Positions 1 through 6,008 of a DNA stretch of 6,008 nt are shown piece after piece. Below the pieces are notes generated by a model. The model was not told where the DNA came from and ran no database searches. It was given only the letters and a program-made list of their open reading frames with translations. This DNA comes from an uncultured Lachnospiraceae bacterium (GTDB lineage: Bacteria > Bacillota > Clostridia > Lachnospirales > Lachnospiraceae). Position 1 is the stretch's first letter. Each line of letters begins with the position of its first letter. Made by a program: the position numbers and the translations under genes. Location of the stretch: the NCBI GenBank assembly GCA_946623295.1, contig CAMOQY010000093.1, positions 1 to 6,008 of the forward strand, read 5' to 3'.

Positions 1-1354
1 GGAAGAAAATCTTAAGCTCAAGAACGAGTGGGAAAAAGAAAACCGCGAGCGTCGTTCTGAGATCCAGAAGATGGAAAACCGCCTTCAGAATAAAGAAGAG
101 AATCTCGACCGCAAGATCGAGTCTCTTGAAAAGCGCGAGGCTAACTACGCTGCAAAGGAAGAAATGCTCAGCAAGCGTCACCGCGAGCTCGAGCAGATGA
201 TCGAAGGTGAAAAGGTCGAACTGGAAAAGATCTCCGGTCTGACCACGGAGGAAGCAAAGACCTACCTGCTTCAGCTTGTCGAGGACGACGTAAAGCACGA
301 AAAGGCTAAGCTCATAAAGGAGCTTGACGCTCAGGCAAAGGAAGAGGCGGGGAAAAAGGCAAAGGAGTACGTGGTCACCGCCATCCAGAAATGCGCTGCC
401 GACCACGTAGCCGAGACCACGATATCTGTCGTATCTCTTCCGAGTGATGATATGAAGGGCCGCATCATCGGCCGCGAGGGCCGCAATATCCGCGCCCTTG
501 AGACTCTTACCGGTGTGGAGCTCATAATAGACGATACTCCCGAGGCCGTCATTCTTTCGGGCTTTGATCCCATGAGGCGCGAGGTCGCCAGGATCGCTCT
601 GGAGAAGCTCATCGCCGACGGGCGTATCCATCCCGCCAGGATCGAGGAAACAGTAGAAAAGGCCCAGAAAGAAGTCGAGGCCATGATAAAGGAAGCCGGA
701 GAGAATGCTCTCATCGAAGCCGGTGTGCACAGCCTGCACCCCGAGCTGGTAAGGCTCCTTGGAAAGATGCGCTTCCGTACGAGCTACGGGCAGAACGCTC
801 TCAAACACAGTATCGAGGTCGCGCAGCTCTCCGGACTTCTGGCAGGCGAGCTCGGTCTGGACGTGCGTATGGCCAGACGCGCAGGACTGCTTCATGATAT
901 AGGCAAGAGCCTTGACCATGAGATGGAGGGTTCGCATATCCAGATAGGCGCGGATCTTTGCCGCAAGTATAAGGAGCCGGCAATCGTCGTCAATGCCGTC
1001 GAGTCCCATCACGGCGACGTGGAGCCGACGAGCCTTATCGCCTGCATCGTACAGGCCGCGGATACGATCTCTGCCGCGAGACCCGGAGCCCGCAGAGAGA
1101 CGCTCGAGACCTACACGAACCGTCTCAAGCAGCTTGAGGAGATCACGAATTCCTTTAAGGGCGTCGAAAAGTCCTTTGCCATCCAGGCCGGACGCGAGGT
1201 CCGCATAATGGTCATTCCCGAACAGGTGAGTGACGACGACATGGTGATCATGGCCAGAGATATAGCCAAGCGCATCGAGGACGAGCTGGTCTATCCGGGA
1301 CAGATCAAGGTCAACGTCATCCGGGAGTCGAGGGTGTCCGATATAGCAAAATAA
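1..1354 (+). CDS. rny: Ribonuclease Y, 5'-truncated by the window edge
   Basis: Endoribonuclease that initiates mRNA decay in many Gram-positive bacteria, normally membrane-anchored. The first complete codon is at base 2 and the frame is open to the left, so the start, the N-terminal membrane helix and part of the coiled coil lie outside; about 450 residues are visible, against a usual length of about 520. Visible residues 1 to about 130 are charged coiled coil rich in Glu, Lys and Arg. A KH RNA-binding domain follows (about 140-210), with its GRIIGREGRNIRALE signature near bases 458-502. The HD domain follows, with LLHDIGK at about bases 887-907 (the metal-binding His-Asp pair is at 893-898), then the ESHHGD segment and a conserved C-terminal region ending with TAA. 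Identification is essentially certain. Many relatives carry ymdB directly downstream; here a thrH gene follows instead, after 87 bp. An ATG at 71 is an internal methionine, not a start. Confidence 0.97.
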   Translation, partial: EENLKLKNEWEKENRERRSEIQKMENRLQNKEENLDRKIESLEKREANYAAKEEMLSKRHRELEQMIEGEKVELEKISGLTTEEAKTYLLQLVEDDVKHEKAKLIKELDAQAKEEAGKKAKEYVVTAIQKCAADHVAETTISVVSLPSDDMKGRIIGREGRNIRALETLTGVELIIDDTPEAVILSGFDPMRREVARIALEKLIADGRIHPARIEETVEKAQKEVEAMIKEAGENALIEAGVHSLHPELVRLLGKMRFRTSYGQNALKHSIEVAQLSGLLAGELGLDVRMARRAGLLHDIGKSLDHEMEGSHIQIGADLCRKYKEPAIVVNAVESHHGDVEPTSLIACIVQAADTISAARPGARRETLETYTNRLKQLEEITNSFKGVEKSFAIQAGREVRIMVIPEQVSDDDMVIMARDIAKRIEDELVYPGQIKVNVIRESRVSDIAK

Positions 1355-1361
1355 ACAGATC

Positions 1362-1387
1362 TCAGGAACGGCAGCAGCCGTTCCTGA
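1362..1387 (+). terminator. Perfect 11-bp stem-loop after rny; possible weak terminator or mRNA 3'-end hairpin
   Basis: Seen directly: arms TCAGGAACGGC (1362-1372) and GCCGTTCCTGA (1377-1387) pair perfectly around an AGCA tetraloop, starting 7 bp after the rny stop. No T-run follows immediately; the sequence continues AGTATAATAGGGG, and a pyrimidine-rich stretch (TTTCTTTCTTTTCT) begins only about 14 nt later, at 1402. It is therefore not a canonical intrinsic terminator. It could be a leaky terminator, a 3'-end stabiliser or a processing hairpin between rny and thrH. Confidence 0.45.
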
Positions 1388-1389
1388 AG

Positions 1390-1395
1390 TATAAT
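1390..1395 (+). promoter_or_regulatory. Consensus -10 box (TATAAT) upstream of thrH
   Basis: A perfect TATAAT lies 2 bp after the hairpin and 46 bp upstream of the thrH start. No convincing -35 hexamer sits 16-18 bp upstream (that interval is inside the hairpin), and there is no TGn extension. It may be a promoter giving thrH and the aminotransferase their own transcript, or a chance match in an AT-rich gap. Confidence 0.3.
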
Positions 1396-1441
1396 AGGGG
1401 ATTTCTTTCTTTTCTAAAGTTCGGAGCTAAAAGGGGTTAAG

Positions 1442-2041
1442 ATGAATATCGTTTGTCTTGATATGGAGGGTGTCATCACACCGGAGATATGGATCGCCTT
1501 TGCCGAGGCCGCCGGGATCCCGGCGCTCCGGCGCACTACAAGGGACGAGCCGGACTATGACCGCCTCATGCATTACCGCATGGATATCCTCAGGGAGCAC
1601 GGTCTGGGTCTGGCCGATATACAGAGGGTCATAGCCGGGATAGATCCGCTCCCGGGCGCGGGAGCCTTCCTTGACAGCCTCAGGGAGCTGACACAGGTGA
1701 TCATACTCAGCGATACGTTTGAGGAGTTTGCCATGCCGCTCCTTGCCAGGCTGGGCAGGCCGGTGATCTTTTGCAACAGCCTTGAGACCGATAAGGACGG
1801 GATGATATCCGGCTACAGGATGCGCACTGTCCCTTCAAAGCTCAACACCGTCCGGGCGCTCCAGTCAATCGGCTTTACGCCCATCTGCTGCGGGGACAGC
1901 TACAACGATCTGGATATGATCCGCGCGGGCAAGGCCGGTTTCCTCTTCAGGACGACTCAGACGATAAAAGATGAGAATCCTGAGATCAAAGCATTTGATG
2001 AGTACGATGAACTGCTTGAGGCAATTAAGGCAGCTCTCTGA
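1442..2041 (+). CDS. thrH: ThrH-type phosphoserine phosphatase / homoserine phosphotransferase (HAD superfamily)
   Basis: Cytoplasmic HAD-family enzyme of 199 residues, close to the usual ThrH length of about 200. The family removes phosphate from L-phosphoserine and can pass it to homoserine, linking serine and threonine biosynthesis. Motif I is CLDMEGV, with nucleophile Asp7 and Glu9 where classical SerB has a second Asp; this DxE form and the following PEIWIAFAE block are hallmarks of ThrH. Motif II is ILSDTF (Ser90, Asp91), the likely motif III lysine is Lys133, and motif IV is GDSYND (Asp152, Asp156). The cap sequence TTRDEPDYDRLM also matches ThrH. The ATG is preceded by AAGGGG (1431-1436) at 5-nt spacing. 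The gene is followed after 24 bp by an aminotransferase and is probably cotranscribed with it. The family call is firm; whether the homoserine transfer matters in vivo cannot be read from sequence. Confidence 0.92.
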   Translation: MNIVCLDMEGVITPEIWIAFAEAAGIPALRRTTRDEPDYDRLMHYRMDILREHGLGLADIQRVIAGIDPLPGAGAFLDSLRELTQVIILSDTFEEFAMPLLARLGRPVIFCNSLETDKDGMISGYRMRTVPSKLNTVRALQSIGFTPICCGDSYNDLDMIRAGKAGFLFRTTQTIKDENPEIKAFDEYDELLEAIKAAL

Positions 2042-2052
2042 ATAAAAATTTT

Positions 2053-2057
2053 GGAGG
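2053..2057 (+). promoter_or_regulatory. Ribosome binding site fixing the aminotransferase start
   Basis: GGAGG lies 8 nt before the ATG at 2066. A TTG at 2051 is in frame and would add five residues (MEVKN), but it overlaps the Shine-Dalgarno itself, so 2066 is the better start. Confidence 0.85.
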
Positions 2058-2065
2058 TCAAAAAC

Positions 2066-3265
2066 ATGTCTACTTCATTGTCAAAGGTTGCCATGGCGGT
2101 AAAGGCGTCGTCTACGCTTGCAATATCCGCAAAGGCAAAATCTCTCAAGGCTTCCGGGCTGGATATCGTCAGCTTTACCGCGGGCGAGCCCGATTTCAAC
2201 ACTCCCGGTAATATCCGCAGCGCCGCCATAGACGCCATCAACGCAGGCAAGAGCAAATATACCGCGGCCGCGGGAATGCCGGAGCTTCGTGCGGCAGTAT
2301 CAAAGAAATTCAAGGAATACAACGGCCTTGACTACGAGCCGGATCAGTGCGTTGTCAGCAACGGTGGAAAACAGACGCTCCACAACATCTTCACGGCGAT
2401 AATCAATCCCGGAGATGAGGTCATCATCCCCGTTCCCTTCTGGCTCAGTTATCCCGAGATAGTGCGTCTCGTAGGCGGTGTGCCTGTATTTGTGCAGTGC
2501 GACCGCGAAAACGGCTTTAAGCTGACGGCTGAAAAGCTTCGCGCCGCTGTTACGGACCGGACAAAGGCTCTGGTCATAAATTCTCCGTGCAATCCTACCG
2601 GCGCTGTCTACACAAAGGATGAGCTGGAGGCGATCGGCAACGTGGCCGTAGAAAAGGATTTCTATATCGTCGCCGACGAGATGTATGAGATCCTCAACTA
2701 TACCGGTGAAAAGTGCGTGAGTATAGGTTCGATCTCCCCTGAGATATTTGCTCATACGATCACCTCGTCCGGCGTATCAAAGAGCTACGCGATGACCGGC
2801 TGGCGTATCGGCTACAGCGGCTCGTCAAAAGAGATCGCCACGCTGATCTCGAATATCCAGAGCCATCAGTCGTCAAATCCTTGCACGATCTCTCAGTACG
2901 CCGCGCTGGAAGCTCTGAATGGCCCGCAGGATGAGATATACGCTATGGCCAGGGTCTTTGAGGCACGCCGCGACCTTACCTACGGCAGAGTCAGCAAAAT
3001 GCCGTATGTCGATTGCATAGAGCCTCAGGGCGCGTTCTATCTGTTTGTGGACTGCAGCGCGCTTGTCGGCAGGAAGTACAAGGACCGCGAGATAACTTCC
3101 GTTATGGACGCCGCGGATATCCTTCTGACCGATTTCCTGGTTGCCGTTATCCCCTGCGCCGACTTCGGGATGCCGGATTACATCAGGATCTCGTACGCTA
3201 CCTCTGAGACCGAGATCAACAAAGGCCTCGACCGTATCGAGAGCTTCCTCAAAGAGCTCAGATAA
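2066..3265 (+). CDS. aspB: PLP-dependent class I aminotransferase, aspartate aminotransferase type
   Basis: Fold-type I, PLP-dependent aminotransferase of 399 residues, a normal length for the Thermus/Bacillus-type (class Ib) aspartate aminotransferases, which interconvert aspartate plus 2-oxoglutarate with oxaloacetate plus glutamate in the cytoplasm. Visible motifs in order are FTAGEPDFNTP (37-47), GKSKYTAAAGMPELR (61-75), GGKQ (100-103), PFWLSYP (124-130), NSPCNPTGAVY (172-182, Asn176), VADEMYE (202-208, PLP-ring Asp204 and Tyr207), SKSYAMTGWRIGY (238-250, Schiff-base Lys239, Arg247), and YIRISYATS (372-380, Arg374 for the substrate alpha-carboxylate). Lys102 in GGKQ appears to match the residue that recognises acidic side chains in the Thermus enzyme, which favours aspartate; that alignment is from memory. 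Related enzymes also act on prephenate or other amino acids, so the exact substrate is inferred. The gene lies 24 bp after thrH and ends 18 bp before a strong terminator, so the two probably form one unit. Confidence 0.87.
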   Translation: MSTSLSKVAMAVKASSTLAISAKAKSLKASGLDIVSFTAGEPDFNTPGNIRSAAIDAINAGKSKYTAAAGMPELRAAVSKKFKEYNGLDYEPDQCVVSNGGKQTLHNIFTAIINPGDEVIIPVPFWLSYPEIVRLVGGVPVFVQCDRENGFKLTAEKLRAAVTDRTKALVINSPCNPTGAVYTKDELEAIGNVAVEKDFYIVADEMYEILNYTGEKCVSIGSISPEIFAHTITSSGVSKSYAMTGWRIGYSGSSKEIATLISNIQSHQSSNPCTISQYAALEALNGPQDEIYAMARVFEARRDLTYGRVSKMPYVDCIEPQGAFYLFVDCSALVGRKYKDREITSVMDAADILLTDFLVAVIPCADFGMPDYIRISYATSETEINKGLDRIESFLKELR

Positions 3266-3283
3266 TGCTGATACGTGTTTTAC

Positions 3284-3317
3284 AGGGACTGCGGATACAC
3301 CGCAGTCCCTTTTTTTT
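3284..3317 (+). terminator. Strong rho-independent terminator after the aminotransferase
   Basis: Perfect 11-bp GC-rich stem, AGGGACTGCGG (3284-3294) with CCGCAGTCCCT (3300-3310), around the loop ATACA, followed directly by an unbroken T-run (eight T counting the last stem base, 3310-3317). No A-run precedes it, so it should act on + strand transcription only. It closes the thrH-aminotransferase transcript and implies that htrA has its own promoter. Confidence 0.95.
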
Positions 3318-3423
3318 AAAGTTCACAGAAAAAACACAATTCCATGACACAATCACCATAAATAGGTTTTATCATACAAGCTATAAAAAGCGGATGAGAT
3401 AAGTTTGCTGAATACATATAACC
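3318..3423 (+). promoter_or_regulatory. AT-rich upstream region of htrA, presumed promoter
   Basis: Because a strong terminator lies just upstream and htrA follows, this spacer should hold the htrA promoter. Candidate -10 boxes are TATCAT (3370-3375) and TATAAA (3382-3387). The best -35-like match is ATGACA (3344-3349), but its spacing to either box is too long (20 bp or more), so no single promoter stands out. TTTTAT (3367-3372) and ATAAAA (3383-3388) form a short AT-only inverted repeat, which is weak evidence for an operator. The presence of a promoter is inferred; its exact position is not resolved. Confidence 0.45.
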
Positions 3424-3436
3424 AGGAGGAAATATC

Positions 3437-4936
3437 ATGAATTACGAATGGGAAAAGACAGACAATTCCGATATCAGGCAGCAGGAGACTGCGGCGGAGC
3501 AGGCTGCGGAGAATACTGCATCCGCGCCTAAAGCATCCGATCCGGAGGTAAAGATCGTTTACTCTGATCCTCAGACCAGGAACCAGGCTCCGGCGCCCAA
3601 AAAGAAATCGGGAGCCAAAAAGGCTCTGCTCATCATCTTATGTGTCGTGCTCTTTGGCGCCGCGGCAGGCGGAGCATTTTACGGCATCAAGTGGCTGGCG
3701 GAAAAGAGCGGATCGGCTATATCGCAGAATCTGCCTCAGCCTCAGGGTGGCGAGAACCAGATTCCCGGTCAGCCCCCTCAGGATACGCCTCAGCTTCCCG
3801 GAAGCGATGATCCCAAGACAGGCAGCGGCATCCAGATCGATAATACAAATACCGGAAACGGTCTGGTAACTGGTATCGACGTCAGCGGGCTTGTGGAGGA
3901 AACGATGCCCTCGCTCGTACAGATCACTGCAGTAGAGATGGTAAGCACAAGTGATTACTATACCAATCCTTTCTATTTCTTCTTCGGCGGCGGAAACAGC
4001 AATCCGGGCGGCACTCAGGAGGCCCGCAAGAGCCTTGGCTCGGGCGTTATCGTCGGAAGCAGCGACGACGAGCTCTTTATCGTCACCAACGCCCACGTCA
4101 CTGACGGAGCGGACAATCTTTCGGTTACCTTTGAGGACGGCGAAAGCTGCGACGCATATCTCAAGGGAAGCGATTCCGACATAGACGTCGCGCTTATCTG
4201 CGTGAAGATATCCGAGATGAAGCAGACCACTCTGGATTCCATCAAGATCGCCGCTATAGGTGATTCGGATACCATCAAGATAGGCCAGCAGGTAGTCGCC
4301 ATCGGCAACGCGCTCGGATACGGCCAGTCGGTGACCACGGGCATCATCAGCGCTCTCAACCGCACCACGACCACGTCCACAAAGGGCCTGATCCAGACTG
4401 ACGCGGCTATCAACCCCGGCAACTCGGGCGGCGCGCTCTTTAATATCAACGGAGAGCTGATCGGCATCAACAACTCCAAGTCCGTGGATTACGAGGTCGA
4501 GGGTATCGGCTACGCGATCCCTATCAATGAGGTCATGCCGCTTGTAGAGGAGTATGAGCAGGCCAGGACAAGGGTAAAAGTAGATGAGAGCGAAGCATCC
4601 TTCCTCGGCATCAACGGCGCGGATATCGATTCCCAGGCTGCTCAGGTATACAATATGCCTACCGGAATATATATTACTGCGCTTGTTGCAAACGGTCCCT
4701 GCGAGCAGGCGGGTGTCCCGGAGCGCTGTGTGATCACAAAGCTCGACGGACAGAGCGTGTCCAACATGACAAAGCTCAAGGATCTCCTGACTTATTATGC
4801 GGCCGGCGAGACCGTGGATCTGACGGTACAGGAGCTGATAAACGGACAATACGAAGAGCATGTCTATCAGGTAACTCTGGGCAAGGCTTCCGACTTTAAT
4901 CAGAACACTCAGCCCACTCAGCCCGCCAGACCCTGA
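3437..4936 (+). CDS. htrA: HtrA/DegP-like membrane-anchored serine protease with one PDZ domain
   Basis: Surface quality-control protease of the S1C family, expected to degrade or refold damaged exported proteins outside the membrane. The 499-residue protein has a hydrophilic cytoplasmic head (1-62), ending in a Lys-rich stretch. One transmembrane helix follows (about 63-85, ALLIILCVVLFGAAAGGAFY), then a Pro/Gln/Gly linker (about 98-130). The trypsin-like domain (about 150-375) contains the triad His220 in TNAHV, Asp250 in DSDIDVAL, and Ser330 in NPGNSGGAL. An aromatic and glycine-rich loop at about 177-193 (YFFFGGGNSNPGG) resembles the regulatory LA loop of HtrA proteins. A single C-terminal PDZ domain spans about 388-484 (FLGINGADI, GPCEQAGV, ITKLDGQSV), followed by a short Gln/Pro tail. 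The architecture is that of Gram-positive HtrA, not two-PDZ DegP. AGGAGG (3424-3429) lies 7 nt before the ATG. It appears monocistronic. All catalytic residues are present, so it should be active. Confidence 0.95.
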   Translation: MNYEWEKTDNSDIRQQETAAEQAAENTASAPKASDPEVKIVYSDPQTRNQAPAPKKKSGAKKALLIILCVVLFGAAAGGAFYGIKWLAEKSGSAISQNLPQPQGGENQIPGQPPQDTPQLPGSDDPKTGSGIQIDNTNTGNGLVTGIDVSGLVEETMPSLVQITAVEMVSTSDYYTNPFYFFFGGGNSNPGGTQEARKSLGSGVIVGSSDDELFIVTNAHVTDGADNLSVTFEDGESCDAYLKGSDSDIDVALICVKISEMKQTTLDSIKIAAIGDSDTIKIGQQVVAIGNALGYGQSVTTGIISALNRTTTTSTKGLIQTDAAINPGNSGGALFNINGELIGINNSKSVDYEVEGIGYAIPINEVMPLVEEYEQARTRVKVDESEASFLGINGADIDSQAAQVYNMPTGIYITALVANGPCEQAGVPERCVITKLDGQSVSNMTKLKDLLTYYAAGETVDLTVQELINGQYEEHVYQVTLGKASDFNQNTQPTQPARP

Positions 4937-4952
4937 CAAATGCCGAAAATAA

Positions 4953-4981
4953 TTGTAAATCCCGGTTTTTTATGATAGAAT
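4953..4981 (+). promoter_or_regulatory. Candidate sigma-A-type promoter for the metallophosphoesterase-scpA unit
   Basis: TTGTAA (4953-4958, 4 of 6 matches to TTGACA), a 17-bp spacer, and TAGAAT (4976-4981, 5 of 6 matches to TATAAT). An overlapping TATGAT (4971-4976) is an alternative -10 without a good -35. Transcription from TAGAAT would start near 4988, leaving only about 15 nt before the ATG at 5003. No terminator hairpin is visible after htrA, so read-through is also possible. Confidence 0.45.
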
Positions 4982-5002
4982 CCACTCTGCCGGTATCGTA
5001 AT

Positions 5003-5815
5003 ATGAAGATCAGAACGTCACGTTATGAGATAAAAGGTAAGAGTGTTCCCAGAGAGCTGTCCGGCCTGCGGATAGCTCTCTTTTCAGATACTCACAACAA
5101 GTATTACGGTCCCGGAGGAGAGCTTATAGTATCGCATCTGGAGGCTGAACAGCCTGATATAGTGATATTTGCCGGCGACGGCGTAAAAAAAAGCGCGCGC
5201 AATACCGACCCTGTAAAGGGCACGGAAAATGCCGCGGAGCTTTTTACCGCGGTCGCGTCGCGTTTTCCGCTGTACTACGTAAACGGCAATCACGAGCGAA
5301 GATGGCAGAAGCGCAGCCGCAATCTGCCGTATTATTCCGGCTACGTCAGGCAGCTCAAGGCTGCGGGGGTGCATTATCTCAGAAACGAAACTGCAGCCGC
5401 GGCCGGAGGGAGGCTCCGCATCACGGGGCTTGACCTTCCGCCGAAGTACTATAAAATGCGCAGGGGACGCCTGCCGCATCTTGCGTCTTTTATAGGCAGG
5501 AGCAGCGAAGATGCCTTTGATCTGCTGATAGCGCATACGCCGGCCTATTTTCCGGATTATGCCGCCTGGGGAGCCGATCTTACGCTCAGCGGTCATATCC
5601 ACGGCGGCATCATAAGGCTGCCGTTTGTCGGAGGGCTTGTTTCGCCGCACAGACGTTTTTTCCCGAAGTACGATTACGGACTGTACGAGCTTGACGGACA
5701 CAGCATGATAGTCAGCTCCGGAGCGGGTGACCACAAGCCTAGACTGACTTTCAACAATCCTTACGAAATAGTTATCATCACACTCATACACGAGGAGGCC
5801 GGGGATGGAGCTTAA
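5003..5815 (+). CDS. YkuE-like calcineurin-type metallophosphoesterase
   Basis: Binuclear-metal phosphoesterase of 270 residues; substrate unknown. The metal-binding motifs appear in the standard order: FSDTHN (27-32, Asp29 and His31), FAGDG (56-60, Asp59), YVNGNHE (92-98, Asn96 and His97), LLIAHTP (174-180, His178), and GHIHGG (197-202, His198 and His200). All metal ligands expected for the fold are present. The product has no signal peptide or clear membrane helix. It resembles the Bacillus YkuE family, sometimes linked to cell-wall or lipid phosphates, but I would not assign a substrate. The first in-frame ATG after an upstream stop (TAG at 4976) is 5003, and no alternative GTG or TTG lies between, so the start is secure even though no Shine-Dalgarno is recognisable in front of it. 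An A8 run (5185-5192) encodes Lys62-Lys63. The 3' end overlaps scpA by 11 bp. Confidence 0.9.
   Translation: MKIRTSRYEIKGKSVPRELSGLRIALFSDTHNKYYGPGGELIVSHLEAEQPDIVIFAGDGVKKSARNTDPVKGTENAAELFTAVASRFPLYYVNGNHERRWQKRSRNLPYYSGYVRQLKAAGVHYLRNETAAAAGGRLRITGLDLPPKYYKMRRGRLPHLASFIGRSSEDAFDLLIAHTPAYFPDYAAWGADLTLSGHIHGGIIRLPFVGGLVSPHRRFFPKYDYGLYELDGHSMIVSSGAGDHKPRLTFNNPYEIVIITLIHEEAGDGA
5792..5798 (+). promoter_or_regulatory. scpA: Ribosome binding site of scpA inside the upstream gene
   Basis: GAGGAGG lies 6 nt before the scpA ATG at 5805 and within the last codons of the metallophosphoesterase (encoding its EEA stretch). It is a strong site, supports the 5805 start and suggests coupled translation. 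Confidence 0.85.
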
Positions 5816-6008
5816 ATTTACTCTGCCGGTATTTGAGGGCCCGCTGGACCTTCTGCTGCATCTGATAGAGAAAAACAAGATCGATATATACGACATTCCA
5901 ATCGCGGAGATCACGGATCAGTATTTTGAGTATCTGCGCGCCATGGAGGACGCTGATCTGGACGTGATGAGCGATTTTCTCGTGATGGCCGCGACTCTCC
6001 TGGATATC
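5805..6008 (+). CDS. scpA: Segregation and condensation protein A, N-terminal part (runs off the window)
   Basis: Kleisin subunit of the bacterial SMC-ScpAB condensin, which bridges the SMC dimer and helps organise and segregate the chromosome. Only the first 68 residues are present; the full protein is usually about 240-270. They contain the ScpA N-terminal hallmark FEGPLDLLLHLIEKNKIDIYD (positions 10-30), followed by IPIAEITDQYFEYL and an acidic segment leading into SDFLVMAATLLDI, the helical part that contacts the SMC neck. The ATG at 5805 has a strong GAGGAGG site and starts 11 bp before the end of the upstream phosphoesterase gene, in a different frame. No separate promoter is visible, so it is probably expressed from the upstream transcript. 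In most Bacillota scpB follows scpA, and it would be expected just beyond the right edge. Confidence 0.96.
   Translation, partial: MELKFTLPVFEGPLDLLLHLIEKNKIDIYDIPIAEITDQYFEYLRAMEDADLDVMSDFLVMAATLLDI

Noticed and set aside
2051..2065. TTG at 2051 as an alternative start of the aminotransferase
   Set aside because: It overlaps the GGAGG ribosome site that serves the ATG at 2066, and the extra residues are not typical of the family.
3638..4939. A long open frame on the - strand opposite htrA (over 430 codons), plus shorter ones on both strands in the same interval
   Set aside because: The + strand clearly encodes a complete HtrA with all catalytic motifs. The opposite frame has no recognisable domain and is explained by the codon usage of the real gene.
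4937..4975. T6 run at 4966-4971 as a terminator of htrA
   Set aside because: No stem with matching arms precedes the T-run; it is better explained as part of the promoter spacer for the next gene.
4984..5832. Direct repeat ACTCTGCCGGTAT at 4984-4996 and 5820-5832, flanking the metallophosphoesterase gene
   Set aside because: It is tempting as a recombination or insertion footprint, but a single 13-bp exact repeat is not unusual by chance in 6 kb, and the second copy is ordinary conserved scpA coding sequence (TLPVF).
5084..5914. A - strand open frame of about 276 codons opposite the metallophosphoesterase and the scpA start
   Set aside because: It shows no family motifs and runs opposite two well-identified + strand genes; it is a shadow frame.

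Overview
The window looks like an ordinary chromosomal stretch of a Gram-positive bacterium of the Bacillota, most likely class Clostridia and perhaps a gut Oscillospiraceae- or Lachnospiraceae-type organism. This rests on RNase Y and ScpA (both widespread in this phylum), a membrane-anchored HtrA with a cytoplasmic N-terminus, strong AGGAGG-type ribosome binding sites and moderate GC content. The genus cannot be read from the sequence. No mobile elements, CRISPR arrays, tRNA or rRNA genes are visible, and all six genes are on the + strand.

Layout: (1) the 3' three-quarters or more of rny (RNase Y) runs in from the left edge to 1354. (2) An 87-bp gap holds an 11-bp perfect hairpin and a TATAAT box. 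(3) thrH (phosphoserine phosphatase / homoserine phosphotransferase, HAD family, 1442-2041) is followed after 24 bp by a class I aminotransferase of the aspartate type (2066-3265). This pair ends at a textbook rho-independent terminator (3284-3317). (4) A roughly 120-bp AT-rich spacer leads into htrA (3437-4936), a single-pass, single-PDZ serine protease. (5) A 66-bp gap with a plausible sigma-A-like promoter precedes a YkuE-like metallophosphoesterase (5003-5815), whose start lacks a recognisable Shine-Dalgarno. (6) scpA (chromosome segregation and condensation protein A) overlaps that gene by 11 bp and runs off the right edge.

How the genes work together: thrH and the aminotransferase form a plausible amino-acid unit. 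One can supply aspartate-family precursors, and the other acts on phosphoserine and homoserine. The metallophosphoesterase and scpA look translationally coupled, so scpA expression (and scpB if it follows) may depend partly on the upstream phosphoesterase. htrA appears to stand alone, between a terminator upstream and a candidate promoter downstream. I found no convincing previously undescribed system. The points worth checking are gene-neighbourhood and expression-signal observations.
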